A stretch of DNA of 64,000 nt from the NCBI RefSeq assembly GCF_003116135.1, contig NZ_PDOA01000012.1, forward strand, positions 62,001 to 126,000, given 5' to 3'. The DNA comes from Teichococcus aestuarii. Lineage in GTDB: Bacteria; Pseudomonadota; Alphaproteobacteria; Acetobacterales; Acetobacteraceae. How positions within the stretch are numbered: position 1 is the stretch's first letter; each line of letters opens with the position of its first letter. Shown here piece after piece: positions 12,335-21,471 of this stretch. The notes below the pieces were generated by a model. It worked only from the letters and a program-made list of their open reading frames with translations. It made no database searches and was not told where the DNA came from. The translations under genes and the position numbers were made by a program.

Positions 12335-15300
12335 CTAGCCGCCGGCGATCAACGTCGTGACCCGGTGCGCGAGGATGTCCATCGCGAAAGGCTTGGTGAG
12401 CACGTGCATGCCGGCCTCCAGCGGCCTGCTTCCCATCACCGCGTTCTCGGCATATCCGGTGATGAAGAGCACCTTCAGATCCGGCCGGGCGAGCCGTGCC
12501 GCATCGGCCATCTGCCGCCCGTTCATGCCGCCCGTCAGGCCGACATCGGTGACCAGGAGGTCGATGCGCGCATCGGACTGGAGGATGCCGAGGCCGCCGG
12601 CGCCATCCTCCGCTTCGAGCACGGCGTAACCCAGCTCCTCCAGCACCTCGGAGATGAGCTGCCGGATGGTGGCCTCGTCATCGACCACCAGCACGGCCTC
12701 GCCCTTCCCGGCGCCCGGGGCGGCGGAGGGCAGGTCCGGCCTCGCGCTCTCCTCCCCCGGGCCGTGATGGCGCGGGAGGTAGAGGCACATGGTCGTGCCC
12801 TGGCCGGGCTCGGAGTAGATCCGCACCTGCCCGCCCGACTGCCGGACGAAGCCGTAGATCATCGAGAGCCCCAGCCCGGTCCCCTGGCCGAGGGGCTTGG
12901 TGGTGAAGAAGGGGTCGAAGGCGCGTTCGATGACCTCGGGCGCCATGCCCGTTCCGGTGTCGGTGACGCAGAGCGAGAGATACTGCCCGGGCGCCAGGTC
13001 CTGCTCCCGGATCGCCCGCTCGTCCAGCCACCGGTTCGCCGTCTCGATGGTGATGCGCCCGCCCTCGGGCATGGCGTCCCGCGCATTGATGCACAGGTTC
13101 AGCAGCGCGTTCTCGAGCTGGTTGGCATCGATCAGGGCCGGCCACAGGCCCGCGGCGCCGACGACCTCGACCTCGATCTCCGGCCCCACCGTGCGGCGGA
13201 TCAGCTCCTCCATGCCGGCGACGAGGCGGTTGATGTTCGTCGGGCTCGGCGCGAGGGTCTGGCGGCGCGAGAAGGCAAGCAGCCGGTGCGTCAGGGCGGC
13301 GGCGCGCCTGGCCGCGCCCTGCGCCGCCGCCACATAGTGTTCCAGCTCGCTGATCCGCCCCTGCCCGATGCGCAGGCTCATCAGCTCCAGGCTGCCGGTG
13401 ATGCCGGTCAGGAGGTTGTTGAAGTCGTGCGCGACGCCGCCGGTGAGCTGGCCGACCGCCTCCATCTTCTGGCTCTGCCGCAGCGCCTCCTCGGCCCGTG
13501 CCAGACGCTCGGCCGCGAGCTTCTGCTCGGTGATGTCGCGGGCGGAGCAGAAGAGCTTGCCCTCGACCGGCACCGCGACCCAGGAGAAGCTGCGGTAGCC
13601 GCCGTTCCGGGTCCGGAAGCGGTTCTCGAAATCGGCCACCCGCGACCCGCCGGCGAGGCGGATCACCGCCACATGGGTGGCGGCACGGTCCTCGGGATGC
13701 TCCAGCCATTCCGAGGTGCGGCCGAGGATCTCCTCGCGGCTCCATCCCAGCTTGTCGGTCCAGGCCGGATTCACGCTGAGCCAGACCCCGTGCGCATCGG
13801 CGACGCCGAGCAGGTCCTGCGAGGCGTTCCAGATGCCGTCGCGCTCCTGGGTGCGCCTGGCCACCTGCTGCTCCAGCGTCTCGTTGATCCGCTGCAGCTC
13901 CGCCCCGGCCCGGGCCTGCTCCATGGCGGCCCAGGTGCGGTCCGCCACGGCGCGGGCGAAGGCGACCTCCTCCTCCGTCCAGGGGTGTTCGGCGTCCGTG
14001 TGGGCGAGGACAACGGCCGCCAGCCGCCCGTCCTTCATCAGCGGCACGTTGAGCAGCGCCCTTATCTGCAGGGCACCGAGCCGCGCCACGCCCGCGCCGG
14101 TCCGGGGGTCCTGCCGCACATCGGGGATGGCGACGACCTCGTTGCGCTTGAGGTCGTCGATGTAGGAGCCGAAATCCCGGAAGGCGTGCCGCCCGGCGAC
14201 CGATGCGATCCCCGGGCCGGCGCACCAGTCGGGCTCTATCTCGATCACCTCGCGGGCGGCATCGACGCTGCCATAGCCCGCCCGCGACACCTGCAGCGCC
14301 GCGCCGAGAACCTGCGATGCCGCGGCGGCGATGGCGGCCGGATGGCTGAGGCCGCGGAGATGGTCGCCGAGCTCGATCAGCGCGGCCTGGCGCAGCTCCT
14401 GCCGCTTGCGGCTGTCGATGTCGATCAGGATGCCCGGAAAGCGCGTGGGTTCCCCGGCCGGATCCAGCTCGCAATGGCCATTCGCCTCGATCCACCGCCA
14501 GGAGCCGTCGGGCCGGCGGACGCGGTACTCGGCGCGATACGGCTCGCCCCGCGACACGGCCTGCCCGACCCGCTCCGCGACCTGGGCCAGATCATCGGGG
14601 TGGATCGCCGCGGCGGCCGCGCGCAGCGCGAGGCCTGTCGTCAGGGCCTCCGGATCGAGGCCGAAGGTGTCGGCGAAGCGGGCATCGCCGGTGAGCTGGT
14701 CCCGGGCGACGTTCCACACCCAGGTGCCCAGCACGACGCCCGTGTCCAGCGCCAGCCCGATCCGCTCGCCGGCGGCCTGCGCCTCCGTCACGTCGCGGGA
14801 GATCGCCAGCAGCCGGTCCGGCCGGCCCCCGGCATCCAGCATCGGCGTCACCACCACGTCCCAGTAGCGGCGGTTGCCCTTCACGGTGTCGGCATAGCCC
14901 TGGAAGTGGCCCCGGCCGCCGGCCCTGGCGGTGGCCAGCGCCGCCTGGAGCGCACCCCGTTCGTAGCCATGGCAGAAATCCGGCCAGTGGCATCCCTTGA
15001 AGGCGGCGAAATCGTCGATCTCCATGGCCCGGAGCCCGCCTTCGCTCATGAAGCGCAGCGTGCCGTCGAGATCGAGGACCTTGATGCAGTCGGGGGAGCT
15101 GGCCAGCACCTGGCGGTTGAACGCCTCGCTCGCCCGCAGCGCCTCCTGGGCGTCCAGGGCGGCCGAGATGTCGATGACGATGCCGGTGAAGCGCAGGGCC
15201 TGCTTTCCGTCCCATTCGTAGCAGCGGCCGCGCATGAGGACGCTGCGGGCCTTTCCCGCCCCGGGCACGACGCGGAACTGCCTGGTGTACTCCCCGCGCC

Positions 15301-15910
15301 CGGCCAGGGTGGCGGAGAGCCTCTCGGCGGAAACCCGGTCCTCAGGATGGACCGCCGCCAGCACCTGCGCCAGCGGCATGCCCTCGGCCAGCCGGGCGGC
15401 ATCCAGGCCATGGAGTGTGGCGAAGCGTTCATCGGCCCGGACCAGGCCGGCCGCCACATCCCAGTCGAAGAAGCCGACCAGCCCCGTCCCGAGGGCGGCC
15501 GCGGCCCAGTCCTGGCTGCCGCGCAGGGGCTGGTCCACCCGCCGCTGTCCGCCGCGGTCGCGCAGGGTCTTGATGAAGCCGGAGGCGGCGCCCGTCCCGG
15601 CGCGCAGCACCATCATCTCGCCCTGGGTGAAAACCCGCGAGCCGTCGGCGCGGACATGCCAGCGCTCGTCGCGGCCGCGCCCCGTGCGGAGGGCCTCGTC
15701 CCGCTCGAAGGCAGGCCTGCCGCCGGCCACATCCTCCGGCGTGAAGATCCGGTCGGCCGGGGCGCCGAGCATCTCCGCCTCGGTCCAGCCGAGGATGTGC
15801 CGGGCGCCCTCGCTCCAACTGGTGATCCGGCCTTCCAGGTCGAAGCTGATGATGGCGGGGTCGATGGCGCCGTTCAGGATCTGCTGGCCGTGGGCCATGG
15901 TTTCGCTCAT
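12335..15910 (-). CDS. Multi-PAS/GAF hybrid sensor histidine kinase
   Basis: Large cytoplasmic hybrid sensor kinase of 1191 residues without membrane segments. Order: about four PAS domains (residues 10-495; e.g. IISFDLEGRITSWSEGA, DLDGTLRFMSEGGLRAMEID), a GAF domain (about 500-670; ALLNVPLMKDGRLAAVVLA), another PAS (about 690-805), then HisKA with GGVAHDFNNLL (phosphorylated His828), HATPase with N box LLNLCINARDAM (Asn942) and G boxes DTGTGMAP and GQGTGLGLSM, and a C-terminal receiver with phosphoacceptor Asp1122 in LLVTDVGLTGGMNG. The ATG at 15910 has GGAGGGGG upstream. No separate regulator adjoins it, so the output partner is unknown; the PAS set suggests redox, light or ligand sensing. 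Confidence 0.92.
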   Translation of the reverse strand: MSETMAHGQQILNGAIDPAIISFDLEGRITSWSEGARHILGWTEAEMLGAPADRIFTPEDVAGGRPAFERDEALRTGRGRDERWHVRADGSRVFTQGEMMVLRAGTGAASGFIKTLRDRGGQRRVDQPLRGSQDWAAAALGTGLVGFFDWDVAAGLVRADERFATLHGLDAARLAEGMPLAQVLAAVHPEDRVSAERLSATLAGRGEYTRQFRVVPGAGKARSVLMRGRCYEWDGKQALRFTGIVIDISAALDAQEALRASEAFNRQVLASSPDCIKVLDLDGTLRFMSEGGLRAMEIDDFAAFKGCHWPDFCHGYERGALQAALATARAGGRGHFQGYADTVKGNRRYWDVVVTPMLDAGGRPDRLLAISRDVTEAQAAGERIGLALDTGVVLGTWVWNVARDQLTGDARFADTFGLDPEALTTGLALRAAAAAIHPDDLAQVAERVGQAVSRGEPYRAEYRVRRPDGSWRWIEANGHCELDPAGEPTRFPGILIDIDSRKRQELRQAALIELGDHLRGLSHPAAIAAAASQVLGAALQVSRAGYGSVDAAREVIEIEPDWCAGPGIASVAGRHAFRDFGSYIDDLKRNEVVAIPDVRQDPRTGAGVARLGALQIRALLNVPLMKDGRLAAVVLAHTDAEHPWTEEEVAFARAVADRTWAAMEQARAGAELQRINETLEQQVARRTQERDGIWNASQDLLGVADAHGVWLSVNPAWTDKLGWSREEILGRTSEWLEHPEDRAATHVAVIRLAGGSRVADFENRFRTRNGGYRSFSWVAVPVEGKLFCSARDITEQKLAAERLARAEEALRQSQKMEAVGQLTGGVAHDFNNLLTGITGSLELMSLRIGQGRISELEHYVAAAQGAARRAAALTHRLLAFSRRQTLAPSPTNINRLVAGMEELIRRTVGPEIEVEVVGAAGLWPALIDANQLENALLNLCINARDAMPEGGRITIETANRWLDERAIREQDLAPGQYLSLCVTDTGTGMAPEVIERAFDPFFTTKPLGQGTGLGLSMIYGFVRQSGGQVRIYSEPGQGTTMCLYLPRHHGPGEESARPDLPSAAPGAGKGEAVLVVDDEATIRQLISEVLEELGYAVLEAEDGAGGLGILQSDARIDLLVTDVGLTGGMNGRQMADAARLARPDLKVLFITGYAENAVMGSRPLEAGMHVLTKPFAMDILAHRVTTLIAGG

Positions 15911-16129
15911 CGGCGCGGCCCCCTCCGGCAAGGCTGCCGGGGCGGCTCGGGGCGGTGGCCTTCGGAGAGAGATAAGACCATTGCCGGCCCGATGATGGAC
16001 ATGACCCACGCCATAGCAGAGCAGCCCCCCGGACGGAAACCGGCACTCCGGACCGAGCCGGCTCCGAGACGGAAGCCGGCCGGAATGCCCGCGGGCGTTG
16101 CGCCGAGCCGCGGGCCGTTGCGCGCCCCG

Positions 16130-17935
16130 TCAGGAGCCCCTGCCGATGTCCATCATGACGGCACGCCAGATCTGCGCCGGCAGCCCGCCGCCGGACACGC
16201 CCTGCATCGGCTTGTTGTCGCCATTGCCGAGCCAGATGCCGGCCACGTACTCCTCGGTGAAGCCGATGAACCAGGCGTCGCGGTTGGCGGTGGTCGTTCC
16301 CGTCTTGCCCCCCGCCCAGAAGCCGGGATCGGCGGCCTTTCCGGTGCCGCGCTCGACAACGCCCGAGAGCATCTGCCGCATGGCATCCGCATGGCGCGGG
16401 GCCAGGGCCTGCCTGATCTCCGACCGTGCCGGCAGCACGCGCGTCAGGATCTCGGTGCCGGCCGAATCCTGGACCTTCTGCACCGAATACGGCACGACCA
16501 TCCGGCCGTGGTTGGCGATGCTGGCGAAGGCCGCGGTGAGATCGACCAGCCTGGCCTCGTAGGTGCCCAGCGCCAGGTCGCCCGCCTCGCCTTCCGGATC
16601 GTCGTCGATGTTCATCGTCCTGATCAGGGCGCGGACCGCCCCGGTGTTCCGCATCGCCACGCGGACGGCGGCTGTGTTGGAGGATTTCTCCAGCGCGGCG
16701 GCCAGGGTGATGTCGCCGAGATACCTGTCGTCGAAATTCCTGACAGGCCGCCCCCCCAGCTCCAGGGCGGCATCGCTGACCATGCTGTCCGGCGTGCTGC
16801 CTTCCTGGAGGGCCGCCAGATACACGAACACCTTGGCCACGGAGCCCGGCTGCCGCCTGGCCTGCGTGGCGTGGTCCCATTCCTTCTGCCTGTAGTCGCG
16901 GCCGCCCACCAGCGCCACCACGGCGCCGTCATGCCGCATGACGACCACCGCGCCCTCCTCGATCTGCCCGGCGCCGGCGTGGCGGCGCAGCGCCTGCTGC
17001 ATGTGCCGTTCGGCGGACGCCTGGATCTTCATGTCCAGCGTGGTGGAGATGGTCCTCGTACCCTGCCGCCCTTCAGGCGTGGAATTGCCATTGGCCTCCG
17101 CCTCCGCCCAGCGCGCGAACCAGCCGATCTGCGTGCCGCGGGGATAGACGCCGCCCCAGGCGGATCGCGACGGGGCGATGGCGACAGCCTGCTGCTTGGC
17201 GCGGTCCGCCGCCCTCCGCGAGAGGGAGCCGGCCTCCACCATCTGCTCGATGACCCGGAAGCCACGGTCGCGCGAGAGCTCGAAATTGCGGTGCGGGTTG
17301 TACCGGTTGGGGGCGGGCAGCAGGCCGACCATCATGGCCGATTCCAGCACGCTCAGGCTGAGGGCATATTTGTTGAAGTAGACCCGCGCGGCGGCCTCGA
17401 TGCCATAGGCGCTGCCGCCGAAGAAGACCCTGTTGAGGTAGACGAACAGGATGTCCTCCTTGCTCAGGTTCAGCTCCAGGATCGGCGCCAGCACTGGCTC
17501 CTCCAGGAGCTTGCGCACGATCGGGCTGTGCTCCTTGAGGTAGATCTCCTTGATGGTCTGCTGGGTCAGGGTGCTGCCGCCCTGGGTGCGCCCCGTGAGC
17601 GTCGACCAGACGGCGCGCGCCATGGCCCGCGGGTCCAGGCCCCAATGGTCGTAGAAGCGCCGGTCCTCGCTGGCCACCAGCGCGTTGATCAGGTGCTTCG
17701 GCAACTGCGCGAACGGCACGGGCGGGCCGTAATACGCGCCGCGCGCGCCGACGAACTCGCCCTGTGCGCTCAGGATCCGCACGCCGTTCTCACGATTGTC
17801 GGTGACGAGACGGCCGGCATCCGTGAATTCCAGCGCCTCGGCCTCGCGTGGCGCCGCGGCGGCCAGGCCGAGCAATGCGAGGAAGCGTCTCCGGTCGAGA
17901 GACACGGTCAGAGGATTTGAACAGGGCCGGTGCAT
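16130..17935 (-). CDS. Class A penicillin-binding protein (glycosyltransferase/transpeptidase)
   Basis: Bifunctional peptidoglycan synthase. The GT51 domain has catalytic Glu90 in ASEDRRFYDHWGLDP and the motif GGSTLTQQTIKEIYLKE; the transpeptidase has SVAK (Ser365, Lys368), SSN (418-420) and KTGTT (544-546). At 601 residues it is compact compared with PBP1a/1b. The N terminus is unusual: RRRFLALLGLAAAA after SLD looks like a twin-arginine signal rather than the usual uncleaved Sec anchor. The ATG at 17935 is used; a GTG at 17905 would also leave the RRRF segment. A perfect palindrome ends one base before the ATG. Neighbours are a sensor kinase and the acyl ligase fusion, all on the minus strand. 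Confidence 0.9.
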   Translation of the reverse strand: MHRPCSNPLTVSLDRRRFLALLGLAAAAPREAEALEFTDAGRLVTDNRENGVRILSAQGEFVGARGAYYGPPVPFAQLPKHLINALVASEDRRFYDHWGLDPRAMARAVWSTLTGRTQGGSTLTQQTIKEIYLKEHSPIVRKLLEEPVLAPILELNLSKEDILFVYLNRVFFGGSAYGIEAAARVYFNKYALSLSVLESAMMVGLLPAPNRYNPHRNFELSRDRGFRVIEQMVEAGSLSRRAADRAKQQAVAIAPSRSAWGGVYPRGTQIGWFARWAEAEANGNSTPEGRQGTRTISTTLDMKIQASAERHMQQALRRHAGAGQIEEGAVVVMRHDGAVVALVGGRDYRQKEWDHATQARRQPGSVAKVFVYLAALQEGSTPDSMVSDAALELGGRPVRNFDDRYLGDITLAAALEKSSNTAAVRVAMRNTGAVRALIRTMNIDDDPEGEAGDLALGTYEARLVDLTAAFASIANHGRMVVPYSVQKVQDSAGTEILTRVLPARSEIRQALAPRHADAMRQMLSGVVERGTGKAADPGFWAGGKTGTTTANRDAWFIGFTEEYVAGIWLGNGDNKPMQGVSGGGLPAQIWRAVMMDIGRGS

Positions 17936-17936
17936 G

Positions 17937-17956
17937 CCCCCTGGTACACCAGGGGG
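17937..17956. promoter_or_regulatory. Perfect 9-base palindrome at the PBP start codon
   Basis: CCCCCTGGT (17937-17945), spacer AC, ACCAGGGGG (17948-17956). It lies immediately upstream of the ATG of the penicillin-binding protein on the minus strand. It could be an operator or, in RNA, a hairpin covering the ribosome binding region. Function is inference. Confidence 0.4.
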
Positions 17957-18015
17957 GGGGCAGCGGCAGCTAACAACATGCGGCGCCCCGAGGCTTCGGT
18001 GCCCCAGGGCCTGCC

Positions 18016-20862
18016 TCACCGGCGGGATTGCGACAGAGGCCCCGGGATCAGGGGATGGGCCTCGTTCCGTGCCTGAGAAGGCCTGCTCTGGCGGCCCTTC
18101 GCGATGCCGGTGAAGAGGAACATGAGCAGCCAGTTGCGGGATACGAGCTGGTGGAAGCCCAGGGACAGGACCCCGGTGGCCACGGTGATGATCAGGAATT
18201 CGCCGACCGGAGGCAGATCCACCAGGGCGAAGGCCGCGCCAAGGAACACGATGATGACCATGTGGACCAGGTAGATGGTCATGGAGGCGTTGACGAGCTT
18301 GCGGACCCAGACGTTCGGCGTGTCGAGCCAGCGGAGCGCCACGAAGAGCAGGATCTTCGACCAGTAGATGCCGGTCAGGGGAACGAGGAAGAACGTCAGC
18401 GCGCGATAGACGGCCTCCTCGCGCAGATGAATCTGCATGAGGGTGGCCGTTCCCGCCAGGGCCAACGCAACGGCCAGGCCGTCGATGGAAGCGAAGCGCT
18501 CGATGTACTCCCTGCGCGCGGCAAGCAGGCATCCCATGGCGAAGACAGGGAGGAGGGAAGCCATCTCGCTCAGGTAGATCATGTTCCAGAAGATGAAGGT
18601 CATGCCGAGGACCTTGAGGACGGCCACGCTCAGCATGCTGAAGGCGCCGGCGGCGATGGCGGCGAGGGCCAGGTTCACGCGGCTCCCCAGGATCAGGCCG
18701 CCGGCGGCGGAAGCCATGCGCGAGACCGAGTCTGGCCGCCCGAAGCGGTATGGCAGCGCCAGCAGGAGCGTATAGACGATCAGGAAGATCAGGAACCAGA
18801 CGTGCTCGATCCAGTGCGGGCCCGGCGTGCCGAGCCGCGACAGCCAGCCGGACAGGACGCCCGTGCCGGAGCCGTTGTTCAGGGCGTAGGCCAGCATCAT
18901 GAGGGGATTGAGCAGGAGGATTGTCGAGATCAGCGGGACGCCCAGCTGGACCGTCCGCTGCCGCCACCATTTCATGGCGTTCCGCTGATCGACGAACATC
19001 ATCGCGAAGAAGCCGCCCAGCAGGAAGAAGGCCGGCATGCGGAAGGTGCTGATGAAATCCGCGAAGCCCGTCAGGAAAGCCGATGGCTCGCCCGCCCTGA
19101 CGATCCAGGGAAAGTCGATATAGGCCAGGGCTGCGTGGAACGGGATGCCCAGCAGCATGAGGGCGGCACGGACCTGGTCGAGGAAGTACAATTTCGACGG
19201 ACCCGCCTGCTGGGCCGCATCGCCGGCCTGGCGGCGCGGTATGGCCTCGAGCTCGCGGATCGTCATCTGCTCCCAGCCTTCGGGCAGGAAGTTCAGATGC
19301 TCCTCGATGAGCAGAGAGGCGTTGATGTAGTTGAGCGAGTCGCCGCCGGCGGAAGCAAAGGATTGGTCCCGGCCCAGATCGGGGTGGCCCAGAAGCCTGG
19401 CGAAGGCCGCGTGCAGCGAGAGGCGCTGCTCGGACAGGCGCGTGGCGGCCGCCCGTGCGGCGAACATCCCGCGGATGCCGGCATAGTCGATCTTGCCGGA
19501 AGGAAGGCGCGGAATCTCGGGCAGCTGGATGACCTGGATGCTGGCGGCCGGCAGGTCATGGTGGCGCAGAACGAGATCGGCCACGGCCTCAGCCGAAGCC
19601 GGCGCAACCGCCGCGATCTGCAGGCCCGTGTCATCGCCGGCCACCGCGGCGGCAATGCCGGCCTGGCGCAGCCGCGCCTCGATGTCGTCGAGACCGATGC
19701 GCAGGCCGAAAGGCTTGATGAACCGGCTCTTCCGCCCCGTGATCGTGTAGAGGCCGTCGGCGTTGAGAACCGCCAGATCGCCGGTGCGAAGCTCGGTCAG
19801 CTCGGCGCCCCCGGCAAGGTCCGCCCGCTGCAGGCCATAGCCCATCATGACGTTCGGGCCGGCATAGACAAGCTCGCCTTCGATGCCGGGGGCATTGATC
19901 GGGGCGCCGTGCTCGTCCAGGAGAGAGATCGCTCCGCCAGGGACCGGCACGCCGATGGCGGCCGGATACTGCTTCACCAGCGCGGGCGGCACATAGGCGA
20001 TGCGCGGCGCCGCCTCCGTCTGGCCATACATCACATAGAAGCGGCGGCTATGCCTTTCGGCAAAATCCGCGAAGCGGCGCACCGTCTCCTGCGGCAGCTT
20101 GCCCCCCGCCTGGGTGAAGTACCGCAGGGAGGCCGGAGGAGGCCTGGCAAGGAAGCCGCCCCGCTCGAGCAGGTCGAAGCTGTGCGGCACGCCGGCGAGG
20201 CTCGTCGCCCCGAAGGCTTCGAACCGCTGCCAGAACGCATCCTCCGTGAGCGATGCCTCGTTCAGGATGATGGCGCCGCCCGTGGCCAGGTGCGAGTTGA
20301 TGACCGACATTCCATACGAGTAATGGAACGGCAGGGTGGTGATCGCCCGCTCTCCGGGGGCGAACTCCAGGTACTCCGCGATGGAGAGCGCGTTGGAGAC
20401 AAGGTTCTTGTTGGAGAGGCGAACCAGCTTCGGCTCCCCCGTCGAGCCGGATGTGGCGAGCAGCACCGCCAGGTCGGGGTGCAGCCCGGCCGTGGAAGGG
20501 GATTGCCGCGGGTGCCAGCGGTCATCCTCCAGAGTGTAGAGGAAATCGGGCTGGAAGCGCATCGCGAGCGGGGAGTCCTCGCCCTCCGTGTCCTTGAGGA
20601 GGAGCACCGCGTGCCCGGCCCGCGAGGCGCCCACATAGGCTGCCAGGGAGCGGAGCGTGTTGGAGGCTTGCACGGCAACCAGGCAGCGCTCCCGTGGCAG
20701 GGAAGCGCAGGCGGCATCGGCGAAGGCAGCGAATTCCTTGTGGGACCAGGCCCGGCCGGTCTCGTCAACAACGGCCAGATCGGATCCGAACAACGCCATG
20801 TGGCCGAAGAGATCGCGGCGTTCCACTTTGCCGTGGCCGGTTGCTGCTGCCGGTAAGTGCAC
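18016..20862 (-). CDS. Adenylation domain - acyl carrier - OpgC-like acyltransferase fusion
   Basis: Three-module protein of 948 residues. (1) AMP-forming ligase, residues about 1-465: SGSTGEPK (138-145), YGQTEAAPR (279-287), LRTGD (358-362), GRKSRFIKPFGLRIGLDDIE and PSGKIDY with the catalytic Lys457. (2) Carrier domain, about 475-550, with SFASAGGDSLNYI; Ser509 is the phosphopantetheine site. (3) Membrane acyltransferase, about 558-948, starting YFLDQVRAALMLLGIPFHAAL and containing KWWRQRTVQLGVPL, HVWFLIFL and VNASMTIYLVHM, closely resembling OpgC/MdoC glucan succinyltransferases; about ten hydrophobic helices. Inference: it activates a carboxylic acid, loads it on the carrier and transfers it across the inner membrane to a glycan, a one-polypeptide analogue of DltA-DltC-DltB. 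The GTG start has AAGGAT 8 bases upstream and retains the RDLFGHMALFG opening of the ligase. Confidence 0.85.
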   Translation of the reverse strand: MHLPAAATGHGKVERRDLFGHMALFGSDLAVVDETGRAWSHKEFAAFADAACASLPRERCLVAVQASNTLRSLAAYVGASRAGHAVLLLKDTEGEDSPLAMRFQPDFLYTLEDDRWHPRQSPSTAGLHPDLAVLLATSGSTGEPKLVRLSNKNLVSNALSIAEYLEFAPGERAITTLPFHYSYGMSVINSHLATGGAIILNEASLTEDAFWQRFEAFGATSLAGVPHSFDLLERGGFLARPPPASLRYFTQAGGKLPQETVRRFADFAERHSRRFYVMYGQTEAAPRIAYVPPALVKQYPAAIGVPVPGGAISLLDEHGAPINAPGIEGELVYAGPNVMMGYGLQRADLAGGAELTELRTGDLAVLNADGLYTITGRKSRFIKPFGLRIGLDDIEARLRQAGIAAAVAGDDTGLQIAAVAPASAEAVADLVLRHHDLPAASIQVIQLPEIPRLPSGKIDYAGIRGMFAARAAATRLSEQRLSLHAAFARLLGHPDLGRDQSFASAGGDSLNYINASLLIEEHLNFLPEGWEQMTIRELEAIPRRQAGDAAQQAGPSKLYFLDQVRAALMLLGIPFHAALAYIDFPWIVRAGEPSAFLTGFADFISTFRMPAFFLLGGFFAMMFVDQRNAMKWWRQRTVQLGVPLISTILLLNPLMMLAYALNNGSGTGVLSGWLSRLGTPGPHWIEHVWFLIFLIVYTLLLALPYRFGRPDSVSRMASAAGGLILGSRVNLALAAIAAGAFSMLSVAVLKVLGMTFIFWNMIYLSEMASLLPVFAMGCLLAARREYIERFASIDGLAVALALAGTATLMQIHLREEAVYRALTFFLVPLTGIYWSKILLFVALRWLDTPNVWVRKLVNASMTIYLVHMVIIVFLGAAFALVDLPPVGEFLIITVATGVLSLGFHQLVSRNWLLMFLFTGIAKGRQSRPSQARNEAHPLIPGPLSQSRR

Positions 20863-21471
20863 CGTGCATAATCCTTCAAAGCAAAGCCGGACGCTGCTGT
20901 ACCTGCGCGGAAAGCAGCCGCAGAAGCGAACCGGGTTCGAGTTTCGCCGCCCCTTCCTGCCGCTTTCGGGATGCAGGCGGAGCATCTCCCACCATACAGC
21001 GCGGCGCAGCACCGCTTTCTGTAACACCTTGTTGACATTGCTCAATTATTTAGGCGCGCCAAAATATTCAAGGAATATTAATGGTAATCTACTTATGGTA
21101 GATTATGGTTTTTCAGGAAGTTTTCCTGGTTGAAAACCGCCCCGCAGCCGCCCGGAGCCAGCCGATGCGCCCTGGCTGGGCTGGCCGCATCATCGTCTTT
21201 TCCGCGTCCTTCTCCTGTACGCCCCCGCCTGCGCCGAGGTCCGGATGCCAGGAACCTCCTGCCTGCCTTGCCGCCGGCGCGATGCTCGCCACCACGGCAG
21301 CGGCTCCAGACGCGGAACCCGAGGAGAGGCGGGATGGACGCTTTGGGATAGTGCCCCGAAGCCGTTTACGCGACACTGACCCGGCCTGTGGCGCAGCCTG
21401 CATGGGGCGGAAAGACTCCTGCTGCGCCGTCAGCCCCGCTTTGGGGCCGGGCGAGTTTGCAAGGAGGAAGC
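20863..21471. other. Intergenic region with AT-rich island and two palindromes
   Basis: 609 bases between the divergent ligase fusion and a TctC-like gene; no credible gene seen. About 21035-21120 is strongly AT-rich against a roughly 70% GC background. It contains AATATT-CAAGG-AATATT (21063-21079) and AATCTAC-TTATG-GTAGATT (21086-21104), both perfect inverted repeats with 5-base spacers, likely regulator sites or promoter elements. The remaining bases to 21471 are GC-rich with no motif I recognise. Confidence 0.5.
20871..20876 (-). promoter_or_regulatory. Ribosome binding site supporting a GTG start for the ligase fusion
   Basis: AAGGAT on the minus strand, 8 bases upstream of the GTG at 20862. 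The next in-frame ATG (20799) would cut into the ligase N terminus, and an ATG at 21045 would add 61 unrelated residues. Confidence 0.5.

Noticed and set aside
12365-17920. Very long plus-strand open frame opposite the sensor kinase and penicillin-binding protein
   Set aside because: Its translation is low-complexity Arg/Gly/Ala/His-rich with no domain, while the minus strand encodes clear conserved proteins; a common antisense artefact of high-GC codon use.
21105-21471. Short plus-strand frame starting in the AT-rich island upstream of the orphan binding protein
   Set aside because: No recognisable domain, no ribosome site, and it runs out of frame into the real gene at 21472.
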